A DNA stretch of 21,074 nucleotides from Roseivirga sp. UBA6061 (GTDB lineage: Bacteria; Bacteroidota; Bacteroidia; Cytophagales; Cyclobacteriaceae). Positions within the stretch are counted from its first letter, which is position 1, and each line of letters opens with the position of its first letter. The notes below the pieces were generated by a model. The model saw only the letters and a list, made by a program, of their open reading frames with translations. It was not told the origin of the DNA and ran no database searches. Shown here in pieces: positions 8,185 through 15,204 of the stretch. The stretch covers positions 1-21,074 of the forward strand of contig DIYF01000178.1 in the NCBI GenBank assembly GCA_002427745.1, in the 5' to 3' direction. The translations under genes and the position numbers were made by a program.

Positions 8185-8224
8185 TGTTCCGGTTAGGAAC
8201 ATATTTCTGTTTCTAAGCGGAACA
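8185..8224. promoter_or_regulatory. Paired activator-binding palindromes upstream of P2
   Basis: The sites are TGTTCCGGTTAGGAACA (8185-8201) and TGTTTCTAAGCGGAACA (8208-8224), 17 bp each with 6-5-6 dyad structure and centres 23 bp apart. An outer inverted repeat CCTGTTCCG/CGGAACAGG also links the two sites. Position and format are those of an enhancer for a sigma-54 activator. Confidence 0.84.
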
Positions 8225-8395
8225 GGTAAGTCTGATCGATTACATCATAAATCAGACCGCTGACCGGCCCTGCCTATGCGTAAGTTCCCTGAAATAATGC
8301 CCTGAACAAACAGGCTTATTTATTACGGGTTGGTTAAAAAGCACTGCCTGTCAATGTGAATCTTATGCAGGGAGTAAGTATGAATTATCTTATGC
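8225..8395 (-). ncRNA. Candidate non-coding leader or small RNA transcribed from P3
   Basis: A leftward transcript from P3 would start near 8395 and cross this stretch. I find no minus-strand reading frame of meaningful length; the only ATG in it is followed at once by a stop. Visible structure: a 9-bp direct repeat ATCTTATGC (plus-strand reading, 8360-8368 and 8387-8395, 27 bp apart) and an inverted repeat GTCTGAT/ATCAGAC (8230-8236 with 8251-8257, 14-nt loop). There is no T-run after the hairpin, so the transcript may read on into the permease operon and act as a long leader. The existence of the RNA is inferred from the promoter only. Confidence 0.35.
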
Positions 8396-8405
8396 TTCCT
8401 TCTTT

Positions 8406-8421
8406 GACAAGGCCTGTGCCA
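8406..8421 (-). promoter_or_regulatory. Sigma-54 type promoter P3, leftward, no gene directly downstream
   Basis: Minus-strand reading TGGCACAGGCCTTGTC has a perfect -24 element TGGCAC, five bases, and TTGT at -12 (G at 8408). The activator pair at 8484-8523 is centred 84 and 107 bp upstream, matching P1 and P2. It points away from the regulator gene and toward the permease operon, whose start codon is about 320 bp further on. It could be a second, distal promoter of that operon or the promoter of a small RNA. Confidence 0.7.
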
Positions 8422-8483
8422 TAATTACAATGTTCTGACATTCAGCTGCTTATGAGTGTGTAAAAACTTTTTCTTTCTATGGG

Positions 8484-8523
8484 TGTTTCACTTCGGAACA
8501 GTATTTTGTTCCCCACAGAAACA
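8484..8523. promoter_or_regulatory. Paired activator-binding palindromes next to the regulator gene
   Basis: TGTTTCACTTCGGAACA (8484-8500) and TGTTCCCCACAGAAACA (8507-8523) have centres 23 bp apart, as in the two other pairs. The right-hand site ends 21 bp before the ATG of the activator gene at 8545. Binding would therefore sit in or near that gene's own promoter or 5' leader, while also acting as the enhancer of leftward promoter P3. Autoregulation of the activator-kinase operon is a reasonable inference; its basal promoter is not clear to me (TTTG at 8403-8406 with TACAATG at 8426-8432 is a weak candidate). Confidence 0.82.
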
Positions 8524-8544
8524 ATTTTTTAACTTATTCTCACT

Positions 8545-9915
8545 ATGCGTAAAGAACAAGGCCGGATACTAATTGTAGATGATGATGAGGACATTTTGCT
8601 CACAGGCGAAATCGTGCTGAAGCAGAAATTCACTTACATCAAAACAGCCAGTCACCCTGAAAAGGTGAGGGAACTGGCAGCCAAAGAGCCCTTTGATGTG
8701 ATCCTGCTTGATATGAATTATAAAACGGGAGATAACTCCGGCAAAGAGGGACTGTCCTGGATTGAAAAAATCTCAAAGCAGCAGCCAGAGAGTAAGATAG
8801 TGGTGATTACGGCTTACGGAGACGTGAATATTGCCGTAGAGGCGATGAAGCGCGGTGCGATTGATTTTGTGACCAAACCCTGGGAGTACGAGAAGATCCA
8901 GGCAACGGTAATGAATGCCCTGAGACTTTCAAAAAGTCAGAAAGAGGTGGCTTACCTCAAAACCAGGCAACAAGGGCTTAAAGACACTATTTCTGCCAGG
9001 CCTACCGACCTGATTGGTTCTTCTGCTGCCATGAAACGCATTTTCAAAACCATTGAGAAGGTGTCCCGAACAGATGCTAACGTACTCATCCTGGGAGAAA
9101 ATGGTACAGGAAAAGGCATGGTTGCCCGTGCTATTCATGCCCGGTCACAGCGAGCTTCTGAAGTATTTATGCCGGTAGATCTCGGATCATTGAGTGAGTC
9201 ACTTTTCGAAAGTGAATTGTTTGGCCATAAGAAAGGCGCTTTTACAGATGCCAGAGATGATCGCATGGGGCGATTTGAGGCAGCGGATGGAGGTACAGTC
9301 TTTCTGGATGAGATAGGAAATCTCTCTCCGGCCATGCAATCCAAGCTATTGACGGTGCTACAAAACAGCGAAGTGATCCGGATTGGCGAAAACAAGGCCC
9401 GTAAGTATAATGCCAGGGTGATAGCAGCCACGAATGCAAAGCTGGAAAAGCTGATTGAAGAGGGAGACTTTCGGGAAGATCTTTATTACAGACTGAATAC
9501 CATAGAAATAGAGATTCCGCCCTTGCGCGAGCGAAGTGAGGACATTCCGGAGCTGGTGTGGTTTTTTCTGAAAAAGTATGGCAGAAAATACCAACGCCCG
9601 GAGCTCAATATTTCTGAGGCTGCTCTCAAAAAAATGACGGCTTATCGCTGGCCGGGCAATATCAGAGAGCTTGAGCATGCGCTGGAAAGAGCGATTATTA
9701 TGGCTGAATCTGACATCCTGGGAGCCGATGATTTCCTGTTTAAGAAATCAACGGGTTCTGCAGAAGTACCTGCTACCACTAATCTTGAGGAGCTGGAAGA
9801 GGCTACCATCCGGAGGGTAGTAGATAAGCATCAGGGCAATATGAGCAAGGTGGCTAAGGAGTTGGGCATTGGCCGTACCACGCTTTACCGAAAACTGGAG
9901 AAGTATGGTATTTAA
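8545..9915 (+). CDS. NtrC-family sigma-54-dependent response regulator
   Basis: A transcription activator of 456 residues with three classic domains. The receiver domain (about 6-122) has acidic pocket D12-D13, phospho-acceptor D56 and K111. The central AAA+ domain (about 154-390) has Walker A GENGTGKG (184-191), Walker B with D255-E256, and a sigma-54 contacting loop written GAFTDA (231-236) rather than the textbook GAFTGA. A C-terminal Fis-type helix-turn-helix (about 415-453) contains SKVAKELGIGRTTLYRKLEK. It should bind paired DNA palindromes and drive sigma-54 promoters by ATP hydrolysis once phosphorylated. Its cognate kinase overlaps it by 11 bp. The paired TGTTYC-N5-GRAACA sites on both sides of this region are the predicted targets. 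The family assignment is very secure; the target assignment is inference from context. Confidence 0.96.
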   Translation: MRKEQGRILIVDDDEDILLTGEIVLKQKFTYIKTASHPEKVRELAAKEPFDVILLDMNYKTGDNSGKEGLSWIEKISKQQPESKIVVITAYGDVNIAVEAMKRGAIDFVTKPWEYEKIQATVMNALRLSKSQKEVAYLKTRQQGLKDTISARPTDLIGSSAAMKRIFKTIEKVSRTDANVLILGENGTGKGMVARAIHARSQRASEVFMPVDLGSLSESLFESELFGHKKGAFTDARDDRMGRFEAADGGTVFLDEIGNLSPAMQSKLLTVLQNSEVIRIGENKARKYNARVIAATNAKLEKLIEEGDFREDLYYRLNTIEIEIPPLRERSEDIPELVWFFLKKYGRKYQRPELNISEAALKKMTAYRWPGNIRELEHALERAIIMAESDILGADDFLFKKSTGSAEVPATTNLEELEEATIRRVVDKHQGNMSKVAKELGIGRTTLYRKLEKYGI

Positions 9916-11260
9916 GAACTTCCGATTCCAGATTGTCCTAAGAGGATTGGGTATCGGAGCATCAGCTGTGGTATTGGCCTGGTCCATTTATGCAACCCAG
10001 TTTTTGATGACGCCTATCGTCTTTTCACTACTGACCATTATTCAGATCATCGCTCTGATCCATTATGTGGAGGGGACTTTGAAAGAGGTAAAGCGTTTTT
10101 CCGACTCTTTTGTCAACAGCGATTATATGCGCAAGTTTGATGACACAGATAAGGGACGAATTTTCAGAGAACTGGGACAGACTTTTGACCGGATCATTGA
10201 AGACTTCAAGCAGATAAGAATTGAAAAAGAGGAACATTACCGCTACCTGCTTCAGGTCAATGAACATGTCAGTGTCGGGCTTATTTGTTTTAAAGAAGAT
10301 GGCAGGATTGATCTTATGAATCGTGCGGCTGCCGACCTGCTCAATACGCCTATGCTCGATCGGATGGAACATCTCCAGAATTATGATGAACCTTTACATT
10401 ATTTGCTTACCCATCTGAAACCTGGTGAGAAGAAGCTCTTTCGTGCCTCATTCACCAAAGAAGCACGAGATCTGGCCATTGTAGTCAACAAATTTATACT
10501 GAAAAACGAGTCCTATACACTGGTTTCCCTTCAGGATATCAGGGCAGAGCTGGATGCGCATGAAATGACAGCCTGGCAGAAGCTTATCAGGGTGCTGACC
10601 CATGAAATTATGAATTCTGTGACCCCGGTAGTCTCTCTGACTACAGCTATTAAGATGATGATGGAGGATGAAGAAGGAAAGCCTGTTCCTGTCAGTTCTC
10701 TGGACGAAGAAACCGGAGAAGATATCTATCGCAGTGTTTTTGCCATTGAAAGCAGGGGAAAGGGACTCCTGGGCTTTGTAAATGCCTATCGGGATTATAC
10801 CAGCCCTCCGGAGCCTGACCTGGAAACGGTGAACCTGTTGTCTCTCGCTACAGAAGCTGTGCAGATCATGAACCCTACCATGGATGGTATAGCACTGACC
10901 CTGGATGCAGGCTCAAACGAAAGAGCCCTGGTGCAGGCAGATCCTAAACTGATCGGGCAGGTTTTGATCAACCTGATCAAGAATGCCAAAGAGGCTTTAA
11001 GTACACAGGAGGGAGGAGAAATCAGTGTATTGATACTGGGAGATTCTGCCAGGGTCAGTCTGTCTGTGAAAGACAATGGTCCCGGTATACCCGAGGATGT
11101 TAAAGATGAGATTTTCGTACCCTTTTTTACCACCAAGGAAAAAGGCAATGGCATAGGTCTGAGCCTTTCCAAACAGATCATGAAGGTACATGGAGGTGAT
11201 ATTACTGTAGATTCCGATAGTACAGGAACCCGCTTTAGCCTGATCCTTCCCTTGAACTGA
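9905..11260 (+). CDS. Sensor histidine kinase, intramembrane-sensing layout, partner of the sigma-54 regulator
   Basis: From the ATG at 9905 the protein has 451 residues. A start 12 codons upstream is possible but would overlap the regulator further; the chosen start gives an 11-bp overlap typical of translational coupling. Two hydrophobic helices (about 14-33 and 36-54) are joined by only a few residues, so there is no extracytoplasmic sensor domain. A helical linker (about 55-112) and a PAS-like domain (about 115-215) follow. The dimerisation helix carries H233 in LTHEIMNS. The catalytic domain shows the N box (N356/N360), DNGPGIP (390-396), and the F and G2 region (PFFTTKEKGNGIGL, 406-419). 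It should phosphorylate D56 of the adjacent regulator. The short membrane sensor resembles that of kinases that sense through a partner membrane protein, which here could be one of the permeases; that link is speculation. Confidence 0.94.
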   Translation: MVFKNFRFQIVLRGLGIGASAVVLAWSIYATQFLMTPIVFSLLTIIQIIALIHYVEGTLKEVKRFSDSFVNSDYMRKFDDTDKGRIFRELGQTFDRIIEDFKQIRIEKEEHYRYLLQVNEHVSVGLICFKEDGRIDLMNRAAADLLNTPMLDRMEHLQNYDEPLHYLLTHLKPGEKKLFRASFTKEARDLAIVVNKFILKNESYTLVSLQDIRAELDAHEMTAWQKLIRVLTHEIMNSVTPVVSLTTAIKMMMEDEEGKPVPVSSLDEETGEDIYRSVFAIESRGKGLLGFVNAYRDYTSPPEPDLETVNLLSLATEAVQIMNPTMDGIALTLDAGSNERALVQADPKLIGQVLINLIKNAKEALSTQEGGEISVLILGDSARVSLSVKDNGPGIPEDVKDEIFVPFFTTKEKGNGIGLSLSKQIMKVHGGDITVDSDSTGTRFSLILPLN

Positions 11261-11283
11261 TACCTGTTAGATGAAGGCTCAGT

Positions 11284-11988
11284 CTACTGATGCAGCTCGT
11301 TTTGAACCACCTCAGCGTACTTCCTTCCTACAGGAAGTTCTGTTCCGTTGACGATTAGCCTGGTCCTTGAGAAGGCACTGATTGCCTTTCTTGAAACAAT
11401 GAACGACTTATGAATTCTGATAAAATCTCCGTGAATCAGCCGTTCCTGAATGGCTGCCAGAGTAGATTTTGTTTTGACCGTTTGAGTGGCTGTGTTCACG
11501 AGCACATAATCGCGCTGCCCCTCGATGTAGGTGATTTCTGATAGCACTACCGGAATGTTGTTTCGGCCCTCTTTTAAAAGAACGATCTCTTCTTTTTGTT
11601 CTTTTTTTGTGCCGGCCTGATCACCTTCTTCTGTCGGCTTTTGCACTTTATTGACGGCCTTCAGGAAGCGGGGGAAATCCACAGGCTTGAGCAGATAATC
11701 TATGATATCCAGCGAATAACCTTCCAGGGCGTACTCGTGGTAAGCTGTGGTGACGATTACCTGGGGTGGATTTCTCAGGGTTCTGATAAAGTCAAAGCCT
11801 TTGATACCGGGCAGATGTAAATCCAGGAAAATGAGATCGATCTGGTTTTTCTGAAGGGCTGCCAGGCCTTGTGTGGCAGAATGACATACCTCCACCAACT
11901 CTAAAAAAGGGAGTTCTGCGATGTAATCAGAAATAACTTCTGCCGCCAATGGCTCATCTTCTATAATCAAACACCGTGTTTTATCCAT
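11284..11988 (-). CDS. LytTR-family response regulator
   Basis: The protein has 234 residues. The receiver domain (about 4-118) has acidic pocket E10-D11, phospho-acceptor D56 (IFLDLHLPG) and K101 (LLKPVDF). An acidic/basic linker leads to a LytTR DNA-binding domain (about 135-230) with the usual YIEGQRDYV, FIRIHKSFIV and LPVGRKY blocks. It is the second gene of a two-gene operon; its start overlaps the kinase stop by 8 bp (ATGGATAA). LytTR regulators normally bind imperfect direct repeats; I did not find a convincing target nearby. It converges with the sigma-54 kinase gene, with a 23-bp gap, and there is no reason in the sequence to link the two systems functionally. Confidence 0.94.
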   Translation of the reverse strand: MDKTRCLIIEDEPLAAEVISDYIAELPFLELVEVCHSATQGLAALQKNQIDLIFLDLHLPGIKGFDFIRTLRNPPQVIVTTAYHEYALEGYSLDIIDYLLKPVDFPRFLKAVNKVQKPTEEGDQAGTKKEQKEEIVLLKEGRNNIPVVLSEITYIEGQRDYVLVNTATQTVKTKSTLAAIQERLIHGDFIRIHKSFIVSRKAISAFSRTRLIVNGTELPVGRKYAEVVQNELHQ

Positions 11989-13036
11989 TTTCTGTCAGGT
12001 TTAAAGTGAGGGTGGCTGTGTATGTTTCTTCCTCCAAATTACCTGAAAGCTGATGCTCAGGATATTGCAAATCCAGTTGTCGCTTGAGGTTGGTAAGCCC
12101 AATGCCCTCCCTGGTCTCAGGGGAGTTGGAATTCGTGCTGTTTACCACTTTAAGGTGGAGAAGTTCATCTTCAATATTCAGTGTGATATTGATAAAGCCT
12201 GTTTCTTCTACTTCGGATGCGCCATGCTTGAAGGCGTTTTCTACCAGAGGCAATAGTATCAGCGGAGAAATCTGGTAACCACGGAGATCATTAGGCTTGT
12301 CGAAATTTACCATTACACGCTCTCCGAAACGTAATTTTTCCAATGAGATGTAATTGCCGATCATTTGCACCTCCTCTTCCAGTGAGATGGTGGGTTTGTT
12401 CGTATCGTAGAGTACAAAGCGCATGAACTTTGACAACTGTAAAATAGCTTCGGGTGTCTTTTCTGACTGCTTGCGTGCCAGGGCATAGAGATTGTTCAAT
12501 GTGTTGAACAGAAAATGCGGGTTGGTCTGATTTTTAAGAAACTGCAGTTCAGCCACCACCTTGTCTTTTTCCAGCTGTGCTTCACGGGCCCTGGCCGCTT
12601 TATTGCGCGCATAAAGGACCAGCATAGCCGCGATACCTCCTACCATGGCCATGTCTACGGTGGCACTGCTCATGCGTTCAAGCGAGAACAGCGACTGGGT
12701 TTCGGGGATATCCTGATAGGCCAGGGGTATAACTACATACACCACCATGACTCTGTGAAGCACAATGGCCACGAGAAAACCCAAAAGGAAAAGCATCCAT
12801 TTTATGAGCTTTTTGTCAGGGCGGGGTAAGAGCCAGTAGATCAGCCAATAGCTAAGCAGCATCCTGATAGGGAGCATTCCGCCCTGGGCGATCACTGAAG
12901 ATGCAAAAACCTCCTCTCTGGTCAGGCTCTCGTAGCTGCTAAGTGTCCATAAATATTCGTGGTAGACCTTAAAGGCCAGGTAAACTACCCAAAAGATAAT
13001 ATGAGCCCGTGTTGATTTGCTGGCATCACTTTGCAT
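11981..13036 (-). CDS. LytS/YehU-type sensor histidine kinase (His_kinase family)
   Basis: From the ATG at 13036 the protein has 351 residues. An upstream in-frame start at 13120 would add 28 residues of unlikely sequence. Four hydrophobic helices occupy about 12-28, 53-70, 79-105 and 125-143. A short coiled linker (about 146-168) leads to the His_kinase dimerisation motif NPHFLFNTLN with H174. The ATP-binding domain has the N box in VENAFKHG (N267) and a G box in GIGLTNLKRQL (311-321). This family acts as dimers that phosphorylate LytTR regulators, and the partner follows with an 8-bp overlap. The stimulus is unknown. Confidence 0.92.
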   Translation of the reverse strand: MQSDASKSTRAHIIFWVVYLAFKVYHEYLWTLSSYESLTREEVFASSVIAQGGMLPIRMLLSYWLIYWLLPRPDKKLIKWMLFLLGFLVAIVLHRVMVVYVVIPLAYQDIPETQSLFSLERMSSATVDMAMVGGIAAMLVLYARNKAARAREAQLEKDKVVAELQFLKNQTNPHFLFNTLNNLYALARKQSEKTPEAILQLSKFMRFVLYDTNKPTISLEEEVQMIGNYISLEKLRFGERVMVNFDKPNDLRGYQISPLILLPLVENAFKHGASEVEETGFINITLNIEDELLHLKVVNSTNSNSPETREGIGLTNLKRQLDLQYPEHQLSGNLEEETYTATLTLNLTENG

Positions 13037-13202
13037 GACCTCAAAAATATTGAAATAACGGATTTTTATTGGCTGTGACTGACCAAAGTGGGCTAAGTCA
13101 TGACAAACACCTGTGGTCATATTAACAGAGCCGATCCTCTGTAGATCGGGTTGTGTGGCGATATGGCTTCTCTAAAATTCCCTTTTTTGGCTTATTTGAG
13201 GC

Positions 13203-13913
13203 ATGCGAAACGTAATGTATGGCTTGTTGGTGCTTTGGGTAGTTTCCTGTGCGCCAGATTTGTCTCCACAGGACGGCACTTCTGATGCAGATGCCTCTTA
13301 CCTGTTCGTTGGGAACAGTCTTTCCTATGCGAATGATATGCCGGCCATGCTGGTTGAAATAGCGACCGCCTATGATATGAACATCAAGGCTGACTGTCTC
13401 TGTAAGCCTAACTATGCCATCGTAGACCACTACAATGAAGCAGAGTTGATGGTCTTACTGGCTACCAAAGGGTATGACCAGGTGATACTTCAACAGGGAC
13501 CTTCTTCTCAGGCTTTTGGCAGGTCTGTATTGCTGGAATATGGCCCCAAAATCGGTAAGCTGGCTGCAGAGTATCAAACCAGCACTGCCTTTTACATGGT
13601 TTGGCCCTCCAAGGCTTATTATAACACCTTTCAGGGGGTAATAAACAACTATACCGAAGCTGCCAGGGTCTCAGATGCCGATCTGTTTCCCGTTGGCCAG
13701 GTGTGGAAAGATTATATCGCTGAAACAGGAGATGAAAGCATTTATAGTTTTGACGACTTTCACCCCTCTCCTAAAGGATCTTTTCTGGCAGCCTGGGTCA
13801 TATTCAGATTTCTGCATCCTGAAATTGATACCGCTACCCTGCCTGATTTTGAGAAGTACATTTCAGCGGAAGATTTCCAAAGACTAAACAACCTCATTTC
13901 AATTCCTGACTAG
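13203..13913 (+). CDS. SGNH-hydrolase-like lipoprotein
   Basis: The protein has 236 residues. The N-terminus is a lipoprotein signal: a short hydrophobic stretch ending VVSC, with the lipidated Cys at residue 16. The mature protein shows SGNH-like blocks. FVGNSLSYANDMP (residues 35-47) holds the candidate nucleophile S39. VILQQGPSS (94-102) corresponds to a middle block. SFDDFHPSPKGSFLAA (182-197) holds a candidate catalytic D184/H187 pair in DxxH form. This points to an esterase or deacetylase-type enzyme at the cell envelope, substrate unknown. It is followed after 6 bp by an exported TPR/propeller protein, so the two form an operon. The lipoprotein call is firm; the enzyme family is likely but the catalytic blocks are not perfect textbook copies. 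Confidence 0.8.
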   Translation: MRNVMYGLLVLWVVSCAPDLSPQDGTSDADASYLFVGNSLSYANDMPAMLVEIATAYDMNIKADCLCKPNYAIVDHYNEAELMVLLATKGYDQVILQQGPSSQAFGRSVLLEYGPKIGKLAAEYQTSTAFYMVWPSKAYYNTFQGVINNYTEAARVSDADLFPVGQVWKDYIAETGDESIYSFDDFHPSPKGSFLAAWVIFRFLHPEIDTATLPDFEKYISAEDFQRLNNLISIPD

Positions 13914-13919
13914 ACTCTT

Positions 13920-15188
13920 ATGAGAAAGATTCTTTTTAACCTGCTGTTGCTGGTCTCTGTTGGTTACATCACGCTTGCTCAAAACGACCTGCAGACCTTG
14001 TACGTTCAGGCCACTGAAGCCTATAAAAAAGGAGACTATGAGGGGTTTCTCAAGGGAATGCAGCAGGTAGATCGGTTGAGGCCAAATCATCCTACCATTC
14101 TTTACAACCTGAGCATTGCCTATGCCAAAAATGACTTTACCGATCAGGCCCTGAGAACCCTGGAGCGTGTGGTCTGGATGAACACAAACTACCCCTTTGA
14201 TTCAGATACTTCCTTTAACAGTATCAATACCCTTCCCGGTTTCGAAAATCTGGTTTCCCTGAAAAAAGAACTCATTACACCATATAGAACCAGTACTCTT
14301 TTCAAAGAGATTGACAAGGAGCATATCATTCATGCTGAAGGTATTGCCTATGACGAGAAATCAGGTGCTTTTTTTCTGGGAGATGTGCGCTCTCCAAAGA
14401 TCATCAGGGTATCGGCTGATGGCAGAGTAACAGCTTTTGGTGAAGCAACCCGTCTTCAGAGTGTTATGGGAATGGATATAGATAACAGGAGAGGATTGCT
14501 GTGGGTTTGCTCCAGTCCAATGGACGAAATGTTGCAGGAAAAAGAAGACAAGCTGAGTGCCGGTGTACTGGCATTTGACGTTGAAAGTGGCAGACTTATT
14601 CATTCCGGTTATGCAGAGTCTTCAGAAGCCCTTTTTGGCGATTTGATTGTAGCCGAAAACGGAGATGTCTACACCACCAGCAGTGCAGCTTCACATGCGG
14701 CCATCTATAAATTTGATATCAAAAGTCAGCAGTTTAAGCTCTTTCATCTGTTTGAGGATCTGATTTCTCTGCAAGGCCTGACATTTGACAAGGCACAGGA
14801 AAACCTCTTTTTTTCTGACTACAGGGAGGGGCTTTTTAAGCTGAACCTGGCTTCAGGCGCGCGTACAGAACTTATGAACTATACGAGGCAATCGTTGAAA
14901 GGGGTGGACGGGCTCTATATGCACAATAATGGACTGATTGCTGTGCATAACGGGCTCAGGCCTTTTCAGCTAACGGCCTATCAGCTCAACACTGACCAGA
15001 CGGCCATCACTTCATTTGAGCAGCTGGACAGGGCCCTGCCAGAAATGGGAGAACCCACATTGGGTGCTTTGACAGGGGGGAGCCTTTACTATATCGCTAA
15101 TAGCCCCTGGCCATACTATGACACGGAAAGAAATCTTGATGTAGAAAAGCTAAAGTCTACCATCATTATGAAGCTTGACCTGGAGTAG
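13920..15188 (+). CDS. Exported TPR plus SMP-30-like beta-propeller protein
   Basis: The protein has 422 residues. A signal peptide (1-20) ends TLAQ. Residues about 22-105 contain TPR-like helix pairs (AYKKGDYEGFLKGMQQVDRL, then NLSIAYAKNDFTDQALRTLE). The remaining 300 residues look like an SMP-30/gluconolactonase-type six-bladed propeller: repeated strands with HAEGIAYDEKSGAFFLGDV, GVLAFDVESGRLI, LQGLTFDKAQENLFFSDY and GVDGLYMHNNGLIAVHN. Propellers of this type bind a divalent metal and hydrolyse lactones, or serve as ligand-binding scaffolds. Which applies cannot be told from sequence alone. It starts 6 bp after the SGNH-like lipoprotein, so the two are probably coexpressed. It converges with the amino-acid transporter gene with a 16-bp gap. 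Confidence 0.82.
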   Translation: MRKILFNLLLLVSVGYITLAQNDLQTLYVQATEAYKKGDYEGFLKGMQQVDRLRPNHPTILYNLSIAYAKNDFTDQALRTLERVVWMNTNYPFDSDTSFNSINTLPGFENLVSLKKELITPYRTSTLFKEIDKEHIIHAEGIAYDEKSGAFFLGDVRSPKIIRVSADGRVTAFGEATRLQSVMGMDIDNRRGLLWVCSSPMDEMLQEKEDKLSAGVLAFDVESGRLIHSGYAESSEALFGDLIVAENGDVYTTSSAASHAAIYKFDIKSQQFKLFHLFEDLISLQGLTFDKAQENLFFSDYREGLFKLNLASGARTELMNYTRQSLKGVDGLYMHNNGLIAVHNGLRPFQLTAYQLNTDQTAITSFEQLDRALPEMGEPTLGALTGGSLYYIANSPWPYYDTERNLDVEKLKSTIIMKLDLE

Positions 15189-15204
15189 CAGAAGTCCCGT
15201 CAGG

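Noticed and set aside
8276..8424. Tiny plus-strand frames (10 and 14 codons) in the divergent control region
   Set aside because: They are too short, have no supporting initiation signal, and overlap promoter elements of the opposite strand.
13304..13318. TGTTCGTTGGGAACA, similar to the activator palindrome
   Set aside because: The half-sites are only 5 bp with different spacing from the 6-5-6 format, it is single, and it lies inside the lipoprotein coding region.
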